Below, in pieces: positions 7,601-15,765 of a DNA stretch of 18,342 bases. The DNA comes from an uncultured Pseudoflavonifractor sp. (lineage in GTDB: Bacteria; Bacillota_A; Clostridia; Oscillospirales; Oscillospiraceae), in the NCBI GenBank assembly GCA_947575475.1, contig CANPNN010000008.1:1-18342 (forward strand). Reading direction: 5' to 3'. Position 1 is the first letter of the stretch. Every line of letters starts with the position of its first letter. Under the pieces are notes generated by a model. The model was not told the origin of the DNA. It did no database searches and was given only the letters and a program-made list of their open reading frames with translations. The translations under genes and the position numbers were made by a program.

Positions 7601-7629
7601 ATTATACTCCGGGAAGGGGGAGGTGTCAA
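7601..7629 (-). promoter_or_regulatory. Consensus sigma-A-type promoter of asnB
   Basis: Read on the minus strand, TTGACA (7629-7624) is followed after exactly 17 bases by TATAAT (7606-7601), a full match to the consensus. An AT-rich tract (7630-7657) directly upstream resembles an UP element. Transcription should start near 7593-7595, about 90 bases before the asnB ATG, which leaves room for the leader hairpins. Confidence 0.88.
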
Positions 7630-7697
7630 GAAAAAATTAAAAATTTGGGATAAAAATGAAAAGCCAGGATGAGGGGGGAGCTGCCGCGGTTCCCTGG

Positions 7698-8501
7698 TCA
7701 GAGGGGAAGCAGCTCCGGCTGGCGGCGGCGGTAGCGGGCGATGTGGGAGAAGCCCAGGCTTTTCAAAAGCTGAGCGGCCTCCGGGAGGCCCTTGCCCACG
7801 TCCTGGGGGAGGTGGGCGTCGCTGCCCAGGGTAAGGATGGTCCCGCCGCAGTCTTTGTAGAGGGTCAGGGTCCAGCGCCAGTCCTCTATGGCGCTTCCGC
7901 GGCAGGTGTTGACCTCAATGCCCTTGCCCTTGGCGATGACGGTGGTGAGGATACGGTGCAGCTGGGGCTCGTAGCGGTCCAGGGCGGCATGCTGACCGTC
8001 CCGGCCGTTCATGTACCGCAGGGGGTAGATGATGTGGGAGAGCGCGTCGTAGCAGTCCATCTCCGACAGCCGCTCCATGCAGTCGAAGTAGCGGTCTAAG
8101 ACGTTGTAGCAGTCATCGTCGGACTTGTAGTTTACATAATAAAAGTCAAGGCCGTCGTCGGCCAGGCTCAGGTTGTGGACCGAGCCCAGGACAAAGTCCA
8201 GGTCCGGGTGGGAGGTCAGCTCCTGGGCAAGGTCGGGGAACTCCCAGGCTGAGCCAAGCTCCAGGCCCATAGGGATGGACAATTTCCCCTCAAAGAGGGG
8301 GCGGGCCAGGGAGAGCTGCTCCTCCACCGGCTCCCAGCGGAAGGAGAGGTCGGGCTTGCCCTGGGTGTTTACAAGGTCGCAGTGGTCGGTGAGGCACAGC
8401 TCGGTGAGGCCTGCCGTTACCGCCGACTGGGCCAAGTCTGCCAGGGGGGCGGAGCCGTCGAAGGAGCAGAGGGAGTGGGTGTGGTAATCAGCGAGAAACA
8501 T
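7698..8501 (-). CDS. PHP-family phosphatase, histidinol-phosphatase (HisK/HisJ)-like
   Basis: A 267-residue metal-dependent phosphoesterase with the polymerase-and-histidinol-phosphatase (PHP) fold, cytosolic. Metal ligands are visible in order: HTH (His7, His9), TDH (His40), Glu81 in GLELG, GSVH (His109), His156, and SDAH (Asp228, His230). The pattern and length match monofunctional HisK/HisJ histidinol-phosphatases, which carry out the penultimate step of histidine synthesis. No other histidine gene is nearby. It starts 12 bases after the stop of the PMT gene, and its AAGGAGGG site overlaps that stop, so the two are translated from one message. The partner raises the possibility of a different phosphorylated substrate, for example in glycan metabolism, but the motifs alone cannot decide. 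Confidence 0.85.
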   Translation of the reverse strand: MFLADYHTHSLCSFDGSAPLADLAQSAVTAGLTELCLTDHCDLVNTQGKPDLSFRWEPVEEQLSLARPLFEGKLSIPMGLELGSAWEFPDLAQELTSHPDLDFVLGSVHNLSLADDGLDFYYVNYKSDDDCYNVLDRYFDCMERLSEMDCYDALSHIIYPLRYMNGRDGQHAALDRYEPQLHRILTTVIAKGKGIEVNTCRGSAIEDWRWTLTLYKDCGGTILTLGSDAHLPQDVGKGLPEAAQLLKSLGFSHIARYRRRQPELLPL

Positions 8502-8513
8502 GGGGATCCCTCC

Positions 8514-10778
8514 TTAGAAGGGCCAGCTTTCCAGCCATCTGACCAGAGGCTGGTACCAGGTGGGGATAGTGAGACCGATGAGGACGGGGTAGAACAGGGC
8601 GTATAGACCCACGCTGAGGCCGGTGAGGCTGTAGACGGGGGTGCGCCAGTGCCGGTCCCGCTCCGCAAGGCCGTCGAAGAGGTAGCTGACGGCAAAGACC
8701 AGGAACAGCAGGGAGGGGAAGTAGTGGTATTCGAAGGTGGTGCGGCCCACGAACATCCAGGGGACCAGCTGAGCCAGGTAACCCACCAGGAGGAAGGCGG
8801 CCTTGGGGGAGTGGCCGGGAAGGAAGAGGAGGATGAGGGCGCAGACGATCAGGTAAAGGAGGAGGCAACAGGCCAGGATAAGGCCGTTGCGGGTGAGGAC
8901 CGCCTGGGACAGCTGGGGATCAAAGACCCCGTTGGGGGTCTGTTGGACCTTGAGGATGGTGAGGGCGGCGAAGACCCCCATGCCGCCCAGGAAGGCGGCC
9001 TTGGCCCACAGGCGGCGGAAGGCGTGGGCGGCGCAGGTGAGGATGGCCAGGAGGCCCGTCCAGCACAGGACGGGGTTTGCAAAGGCGGCGAAACGGGTGG
9101 TGAAGCCGGGGACGTCGTTGTCCATATAGTAGAGGATGGGCCGGGCGTTGACGATCCACTGGAACCACCAGGAGGAGTAGGGGTGGGACTGGGTGACCCC
9201 GTTGTGGTAGTGGAACATATACCACTGGTTGCCCGCCATGAGGTTGAGCAGGTTGTCCTGGGGGATATAGGCGGCGGAGAACTCCCCCTCCCCGGCGAAG
9301 GTGAGCTTGCCCCAGACATTCTGCAACAGAAGGGCAAGGCCGTTTGTCTCGCTGGGGGCGAACAGGTCTATCCCCAGGGCCTGGGCATAGGGGATATAGG
9401 CGGCGCAGTAGATGGCGAAGGGAAGAAGGATGAAGCATAAAACGGAGAAGAGGAGGGTCTGGATGAGCCAGGGAGCGCGCTGGGTCTTGCTGGTATCATC
9501 CCGGGGCCAGTCTCTCAATTTCTGATAGAGACCGATAAAGTAGACCACCGCCAGGCCGACGCCGGCGTAGAAGACCGTCCATTTGCTGGCGGCCCCCAGA
9601 CCCCACATGAGGCCCGAGAGGAACAGGGGCAGCGCTCCCTTCCGGAGGGGGGTCCCCGCCGGGAGGGTGAGGTAGCGGTACATGAAAAAGTACATGCCCA
9701 GGATGAAGAACACGGCGTAGGTGTCGATGGTGGCGATGCGGGTCTGGGTCAGGTGCATGAAGTCGGTGGCAAAGAGGATGGTCCCGCAGGCGGCCACCGG
9801 GGTCTTGCCGAACATATTTTTGAGGAAGATATAGAGGATGGGGAGCATCAGCACCCCCAGAAGGGTCCCCATGAAACGCCAGCCGAAGGGGTCCATGCCG
9901 AACAGGCGGATCCCCAGGCCCAGGATCAGCTTGCCCAGGGGAGGGTGGGTCACCTCATAGGGGTAGACGTTGTCGATGTGCTCCTTGGCGGTGCGGGCGT
10001 GGTAGATCTCGTCAAAGTAGGTGGAGTTGTGCCAGGTGGATTTTTCAGGGACGTTTTGGGTGGAGAAAAGGGACTCCAGCTCCTTGGGGGGCTCCACAAC
10101 GGTGCCGTCATCCCAGACGGAACCGTAGGAGAAGGAGACGGGCTGGCCGTCCTGGCCCAGAAGGCACAGGCGGGCAAGCTGGAGGTTCTTCTTGTCCGCC
10201 TTGCCGGTGATGCGGAGGTACTGGACGTTCTGGGGATTTTCCACCTCCACGTCGATCCACTTGTAGAGCTGGTTATATTTCTGGGTCAGGGCGTAGTTGG
10301 GGGAATAGCCCTCTGCGTTGGCGAAGTAGTAGCCCGTCACCTTGTCTTTGTTGCCCGGGTCCTCCTTCCGCTGCCAGAGGGTGGACCAGGCCTTCCCGTC
10401 GGAGGAGACTTCGATGTTGTAGCTGCCTGTGCCCAGGCCGGAGAAATAACGCAAGCCCGTGGTGTAGACCGGGGAGCCGCTGATACGGATGGTGTAGGAG
10501 ACGCTGGGGGCAAACTCGCAGACCAGCTGGGGGGCGTCGTGGTCCCCCAGCTGGAAGAAGGCGGTAAGGGCGTAGACCAGGGTGATGGCCAGAATGGGCA
10601 GGCGGTCCTTCCGCTCCATGGGGTGGCGTTTCCCGGCGAAGGAGAGGGGCTTCTTTTCCGGCTCCGGAGGCAGGGGAGAGCCCTCCCCCCGGGCCAGGGC
10701 GTACCGGACCAGGAAGAGGAGGATGGCGGCCAGGGTCAGAAGGGCAAAGAGAATGGGTGGTTTGATATACTGGGACAT
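8514..10778 (-). CDS. PMT-family (GT39) membrane glycosyltransferase with discoidin-like insert
   Basis: A 754-residue polytopic membrane protein related to protein O-mannosyltransferases, which move a sugar from a polyprenyl-phosphate donor to an acceptor outside the membrane. TM segments lie at about 9-28 and 61-78. A soluble region (about 79-235) follows, with a jelly-roll look (IEVSSDGKAWSTLW, YLRITG) like F5/8 type C domains. The catalytic acidic pair Asp256-Glu257 in FDEIYHARTAKEH and the conserved THPPLGK segment come next, then many TM helices and a PMT C-terminal region (PWMFVGRTTFEYHYFPSLLF). I chose ATG 10778 over the TTG at 10784 because AGGAG (10792-10788) is 9 bases from the ATG but only 3 from the TTG. 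It is coupled to the PHP gene. The acceptor, protein or glycan, is unknown. Confidence 0.85.
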   Translation of the reverse strand: MSQYIKPPILFALLTLAAILLFLVRYALARGEGSPLPPEPEKKPLSFAGKRHPMERKDRLPILAITLVYALTAFFQLGDHDAPQLVCEFAPSVSYTIRISGSPVYTTGLRYFSGLGTGSYNIEVSSDGKAWSTLWQRKEDPGNKDKVTGYYFANAEGYSPNYALTQKYNQLYKWIDVEVENPQNVQYLRITGKADKKNLQLARLCLLGQDGQPVSFSYGSVWDDGTVVEPPKELESLFSTQNVPEKSTWHNSTYFDEIYHARTAKEHIDNVYPYEVTHPPLGKLILGLGIRLFGMDPFGWRFMGTLLGVLMLPILYIFLKNMFGKTPVAACGTILFATDFMHLTQTRIATIDTYAVFFILGMYFFMYRYLTLPAGTPLRKGALPLFLSGLMWGLGAASKWTVFYAGVGLAVVYFIGLYQKLRDWPRDDTSKTQRAPWLIQTLLFSVLCFILLPFAIYCAAYIPYAQALGIDLFAPSETNGLALLLQNVWGKLTFAGEGEFSAAYIPQDNLLNLMAGNQWYMFHYHNGVTQSHPYSSWWFQWIVNARPILYYMDNDVPGFTTRFAAFANPVLCWTGLLAILTCAAHAFRRLWAKAAFLGGMGVFAALTILKVQQTPNGVFDPQLSQAVLTRNGLILACCLLLYLIVCALILLFLPGHSPKAAFLLVGYLAQLVPWMFVGRTTFEYHYFPSLLFLVFAVSYLFDGLAERDRHWRTPVYSLTGLSVGLYALFYPVLIGLTIPTWYQPLVRWLESWPF

Positions 10779-10798
10779 TACCAAAATCTCCTGTTTTC

Positions 10799-10833
10799 AA
10801 AAAAGATGGGCAGAGCATGGAATGCTCTGCCCA
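10799..10833 (-). terminator. Terminator of the heat-shock operon after dnaJ
   Basis: A perfect 12-bp stem (10833-10822 with 10818-10807, TGGGCAGAGCAT type) has a 3-base loop and is followed on the minus strand by TCTTTTTT (10806-10799). It starts 5 bases after the dnaJ stop codon. The ribosome binding site of the PMT gene begins only 6 bases past the T-run. Confidence 0.92.
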
Positions 10834-10838
10834 CCATT

Positions 10839-11984
10839 TTATTTCTTTTTCCTGCGTTTGTCAAAAAAACCTTTGGCCTCTTCAGGGGCGTTTTCTCCCA
10901 TGGCCGCCGAGAAGGCCCGGAGGGCTTCCTCCTGCTGGCTGTTCAGGGAGGTGGGGACGGCGACCTTGACAGTGACGAACTGGTCGCCCCGGCCCCGGCC
11001 GTTTACTGAGGGAATGCCCTTGCCCCGGAGGCGGAAGACAGTGCCCGGCTGGGTGCCGCGGGGCAGGTCGTACTCCACATTGCCGTCAATGGTGGGGATC
11101 ACCAGCTTGTCGCCCAAGGCGGCCTGGGCAAAGGTGACGGCGTGCTCGTAGTAGACCGCGGTGCCGTCCCGCTGGAACTTGTTGCTGGGGCGGACGGTGA
11201 CCGAGATCAGCAGATCCCCGGCGGGGCCGCCGTTGACCCCGGCTCCGCCCTGCCCCCGGAGGGAGACGGCCTGGCCGTTGTCGATGCCGGCGGGGATGTT
11301 CACGGTGAGCTTGCGCTGTCTCTTTACCTGGCCGGTGCCGCTGCAGTCCTTGCAGGGCTGGTGGATGATCTTGCCTGTACCCCGGCAGCGGGTGCAGGGG
11401 GCGGAGGTGGAGAAGGTAAAGGCCCCGCCCCCCCGCTGGATGCGGATCTGGCCCGTGCCCCGGCAGTCGGGGCAGGTGTCGGCGGAGGTGCCGGGGGCGC
11501 AGCCCGAGCCGTGGCACTCCCCGCAGGTCTCCGAGCGGGTGAGGGTGATCTCCTTCTCACAGCCGAAGGCGGCCTCCTCAAAGGAGAGAGTCACCGAGGC
11601 CCGGAGGGTGTCCCCCTTCCGCGGGGCGTTGGGATTGGCCCTCTGGCCGCCGCCGAAGCCCCCGCCGAAGAAGGAGCCGAAGAGGTCGCCCAGGTCCAGG
11701 TCCCCCATATCGAAGCCTCCGGTGAAGCCGCCGGCTCCGCCGCCGTAGGAGGGGTCCACCCCCGCGTGGCCGAACTGGTCGTAGCGGGAGCGTTTCTGGG
11801 GGTCGGAGAGGATCTCATAGGCCTCGTTGACCTCCTTGAACTTGGCCTCGGCGGTCTTGTCGCCGGGGTTCAGGTCGGGGTGGTAGGCCTTGGCCTTTTT
11901 CCGGTAGGCCTTTTTCAGCTCATCCTCGCTGGCACCCTTGGAGACACCCAGGACCTCGTAGTAATCTCGTTTTTGGTCGGGCAT
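10839..11984 (-). CDS. dnaJ: Chaperone DnaJ (Hsp40)
   Basis: A 381-residue co-chaperone that delivers unfolded proteins to DnaK and stimulates its ATPase. Domains in order: J domain (about 6-72) with HPD at 35-37, a Gly/Phe-rich linker (about 80-114), a zinc domain with four CxxCxGxG repeats (C154/C157, C171/C174, C197/C200, C211/C214), the C-terminal substrate-binding beta domains, and a basic tail ending KRRKKK. It is a complete type I DnaJ of normal length. The ATG is preceded by GAGGTGA at a 6-base distance. It is the last gene of the hrcA operon, separated from dnaK by 99 bases that hold a GC-rich hairpin, and followed by a terminator. Control is expected from the HrcA/CIRCE system upstream of hrcA. 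Confidence 0.97.
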   Translation of the reverse strand: MPDQKRDYYEVLGVSKGASEDELKKAYRKKAKAYHPDLNPGDKTAEAKFKEVNEAYEILSDPQKRSRYDQFGHAGVDPSYGGGAGGFTGGFDMGDLDLGDLFGSFFGGGFGGGQRANPNAPRKGDTLRASVTLSFEEAAFGCEKEITLTRSETCGECHGSGCAPGTSADTCPDCRGTGQIRIQRGGGAFTFSTSAPCTRCRGTGKIIHQPCKDCSGTGQVKRQRKLTVNIPAGIDNGQAVSLRGQGGAGVNGGPAGDLLISVTVRPSNKFQRDGTAVYYEHAVTFAQAALGDKLVIPTIDGNVEYDLPRGTQPGTVFRLRGKGIPSVNGRGRGDQFVTVKVAVPTSLNSQQEEALRAFSAAMGENAPEEAKGFFDKRRKKK

Positions 11985-12022
11985 ATGTGCTCACCTCTTT
12001 TGAGGGGAATGGGAAACAGGGG

Positions 12023-12073
12023 ATGGCGCGCCGGATCGCTGTGCCCCGGCGTTGTGGGGCCCCGGCGCGCCAT
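12023..12073 (-). repeat. Long GC-rich hairpin in the dnaK-dnaJ spacer
   Basis: A perfect 12-bp inverted repeat, ATGGCGCGCCGG (12023-12034) and its complement (12062-12073), encloses a second 5-bp pairing GCCCC/GGGGC (12043-12047 with 12056-12060). It lies between the dnaK stop and the dnaJ ribosome binding site. No U-tract follows on the minus strand, so it is not a standard terminator. A role in mRNA processing, mRNA stability or reduced dnaJ expression is possible. Confidence 0.6.
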
Positions 12074-12083
12074 TTTACTTGTG

Positions 12084-13937
<1,854 letters not shown>

Positions 13938-13956
13938 AATGTTTGCCTCCCAATAT

Positions 13957-13984
13957 ATTGTAAATTGATTTTATGCAACGTCAG
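13957..13984 (-). promoter_or_regulatory. Possible weak internal promoter before dnaK
   Basis: In the AT-rich grpE-dnaK spacer, the minus strand shows CTGACG (13984-13979, overlapping the grpE stop) and TACAAT (13962-13957) 16 bases apart, a partial match to a housekeeping promoter. A 10-base palindrome CAATATATTG overlaps the -10. The spacer may instead simply keep the dnaK ribosome binding site unfolded. There is no CIRCE here. Confidence 0.25.
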
Positions 13985-14529
13985 TTGGCCACCTTGACCA
14001 TGGCGAAGCGGATGACCTTTTCACCCAGAAGGAAGCCGGATTGGAAGACCTCGGCCACCGTGTTCTCGCCCAGGGTCTCGTCCTCCACGTGCATGACGGC
14101 GTTGTGGATGTTGGGATCGAAGCTCTGGCCTGCCGCGTCGATCTGGGTGACCCCAAGGCCCTCCAGGGCCTTGAGAAGGCCGGTCATGGTCATCTCCACG
14201 CCCTTTTTGTAGGCCTCGTCGGCGGTGTCCTGCTTCAAGGCCCGCTCCAGGTTGTCGTAGACGGGGAGGAGGGCGCTGACTGCGGCGGCGGTGGCGTCGG
14301 CATAGATGGCGTCCTTCTCCTTCTGGGTCCGCTTGCGGAAGTTGTCGTACTCGGCGCACAGGCGGAGGAATTTGTCCTCCTGCTGGGCGATGGTCTGCTG
14401 CAGGGACTCCACCTCCGTGGGACCCTCCGGCGTTTCGGGGGCCGCCTCCTCGGGGGCGGAGAGGGTCTCTTGGATCTCCGGAGCCTCGTCGGGCTGGGGG
14501 GCGGTGGGTTTCTTCTCTTTCTTGCTCAA
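13981..14529 (-). CDS. grpE: Nucleotide exchange factor GrpE
   Basis: A 182-residue cofactor that releases ADP from DnaK. The first 45 residues are acidic and Pro/Glu/Ala-rich, likely disordered. A long coiled coil follows (about 46-110, including LQQTIAQQEDKFLRLCAEYD and NFRKRTQKEKD), then the C-terminal beta-wing with the family pattern GVEMTMTGLLKALEGLGV and VFQSGFLLGEKVIRFAMVKVAN. The start is TTG, overlapping the hrcA stop by three bases within TTGA, and is supported by AAGGAGGG 5 bases upstream; no better ATG is in frame. The tight coupling to hrcA suggests co-translation of the repressor and the exchange factor. The length is normal for Firmicutes. Confidence 0.95.
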   Translation of the reverse strand: MSKKEKKPTAPQPDEAPEIQETLSAPEEAAPETPEGPTEVESLQQTIAQQEDKFLRLCAEYDNFRKRTQKEKDAIYADATAAAVSALLPVYDNLERALKQDTADEAYKKGVEMTMTGLLKALEGLGVTQIDAAGQSFDPNIHNAVMHVEDETLGENTVAEVFQSGFLLGEKVIRFAMVKVAN

Positions 14530-15599
14530 GACGTTCCCTCCTTGGTGTGCTTATCGTCCGGCAGGGCGGCCTGGCCCATGATCTGGGACAGGCCCTGGGC
14601 CACATAGGCCAGCCGGGCGGAAATTTTGGCGTAATCCATACGGGTGGGGCCAACCACGCCGATGAGGCCCTTCATGCCGTCCCCCAGGTCGTAGCTGGCC
14701 ATGACCACGCTGGAGTCCTTCAGGGCCTCGCTGACGTTCTCGGGGCCGATGACAATGTTGGAGCCTTCCCCCACGCTGAGTTTGGCGGGGAGGGAGGCGG
14801 AGTCGGCGTGGTCCAGAAAGCTCATGAGGGGCTGGGCCTTCTCCAGGCTCTGGAACTCGGGGTGCTCCAGCAGGTTGGCGATGCCCGCGGTGTGGATGGG
14901 CTGCTTGGACAGCTCCTCCAGCACCTCCATGCCGAAGGTCACAACCAGCTCGATGAGCTGGTAGGCGTCGGGGGCGGCGTGGCGAGAGACCTCCTGCAGC
15001 TTGGGGCCAAGCTCGGAGAGGGTGAGGCCGGTAAAGCCGGTATTCAGAAGGGTGCCCAGCATTTGAAGCTGGGATTCGCTCAGCTCCCGGTCCAGGCGCA
15101 GGAGCTTATTCTGGACGGTATTGGCGTCGGTCATCACCACGGTGATAAAGGCGGTCTCCTCCACCAGGAGAAGGTCGAAGCGGCGGATAGTCACCCGCTC
15201 CGGGGGAGCGGTGATGGCAAAGGCGGGGTATTGGGTCAGCTTGGCCACCACCCGGCCCGCCTCGTCAATGACCCGGTCCAGGGCCTGCATCTTGCCCTTG
15301 AGGGCCGCGTTGATGCGCTCGGTCTCCTGAAGGGAGAGCTTGTAGTCCCCCATCAGCTCGTTGACATAGAGCCGGTAGCCCTTGGGGGAGGGGATGCGCC
15401 CAGCGGAGGTGTGGGGCTGCTCCAGGTAGCCCTGGTCCTCCAGGTCGGCCATGTCGTTGCGGATGGTGGCCGAGGACACATCCAGCCCCGCCCACTGGGC
15501 CACCGCCTTGGAGCCTACAGGCTCGGCGTTCTGGACATAGAGCTCAATGACGGCCCGGAGGATCTTCTTTTTTCGCTCGCTCAACTCCAAACCGCTCAT
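14526..15599 (-). CDS. hrcA: Heat-inducible transcription repressor HrcA
   Basis: A 357-residue repressor that binds CIRCE and shuts off chaperone genes when GroEL is free to keep it folded. The N-terminal winged helix (to about residue 80) has the family segments NAEPVGSKAVAQ, VSSATIRNDMADLEDQGYLEQPHTSAGRIPSPKGYRLYVNEL. The rest is the GAF-like and dimerisation region, ending with GPTRMDYAKISARLAYVAQGLS. The start is uncertain: AAAGGAG (15606-15600) directly abuts the ATG at 15599 with no spacing, whereas the in-frame TTG at 15590 (codon 4) lies 9 bases from it and would give a 354-residue protein starting MELSERKKK. It is the first gene of the operon, and its promoter carries CIRCE, so it represses itself. 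Confidence 0.95.
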   Translation of the reverse strand: MSGLELSERKKKILRAVIELYVQNAEPVGSKAVAQWAGLDVSSATIRNDMADLEDQGYLEQPHTSAGRIPSPKGYRLYVNELMGDYKLSLQETERINAALKGKMQALDRVIDEAGRVVAKLTQYPAFAITAPPERVTIRRFDLLLVEETAFITVVMTDANTVQNKLLRLDRELSESQLQMLGTLLNTGFTGLTLSELGPKLQEVSRHAAPDAYQLIELVVTFGMEVLEELSKQPIHTAGIANLLEHPEFQSLEKAQPLMSFLDHADSASLPAKLSVGEGSNIVIGPENVSEALKDSSVVMASYDLGDGMKGLIGVVGPTRMDYAKISARLAYVAQGLSQIMGQAALPDDKHTKEGTS

Positions 15600-15612
15600 C
15601 TCCTTTATGGTT

Positions 15613-15639
15613 TTAGCACTCGCTTTTATTGAGTGCTAA
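15613..15639 (-). promoter_or_regulatory. CIRCE operator
   Basis: A perfect match to the known CIRCE consensus TTAGCACTC-N9-GAGTGCTAA: arms at 15613-15621 and 15631-15639 with a 9-base spacer. It overlaps the expected transcription start and sits 13 bases before the hrcA ATG. HrcA dimers bind it to repress the operon; heat or GroEL depletion relieves this. Confidence 0.98.
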
Positions 15640-15642
15640 TAT

Positions 15643-15671
15643 AATGTACCACCCCAGGGCGGGAATGTCAA
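15643..15671 (-). promoter_or_regulatory. Sigma-A-type promoter of the hrcA operon
   Basis: On the minus strand, TTGACA (15671-15666) is followed after 17 bases by TACATT (15648-15643). The start site should fall in the CIRCE element, about 15634-15638, which fits repression by blocking polymerase. No second promoter is visible for the operon. Confidence 0.8.
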
Positions 15672-15704
15672 TAGCTGGGGTTGTAAATTAAATGTGAACA
15701 AGAG

Positions 15705-15740
15705 AAAAAACCGCCCTCTGAAAAACAGAAAGCGGTTTTT
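15705..15740 (-). terminator. Rho-independent terminator after the MATE gene
   Basis: Arms AAAAACCGC (15706-15714) and GCGGTTTTT (15732-15740) pair over 9 bp, with a small inner TCTG/CAGA stem. The minus transcript ends in UUUUUU (15710-15705). It lies about 26 bases after the MATE stop and insulates the heat-shock promoter downstream. The symmetric A and T runs would allow it to work both ways. Confidence 0.88.
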
Positions 15741-15765
15741 AGCGATAAAAGGCCATGACTGCCAA

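Noticed and set aside
7505..7629. T-box riboswitch upstream of asnB
   Set aside because: The leader is under 100 bases, with no room for a specifier stem and no T-box-like conserved sequence.
7664..7697. Terminator after the PHP gene (CCAGG/CCTGG)
   Set aside because: Only five pairs around a 24-base loop; the U-rich sequence after it is interrupted. Too weak to call.
9753..11009. 418-codon plus-strand frame opposite the PMT gene and the start of the dnaJ tail
   Set aside because: It crosses the dnaJ terminator hairpin and covers two genes antisense. It has no recognisable domain or convincing ribosome binding site.
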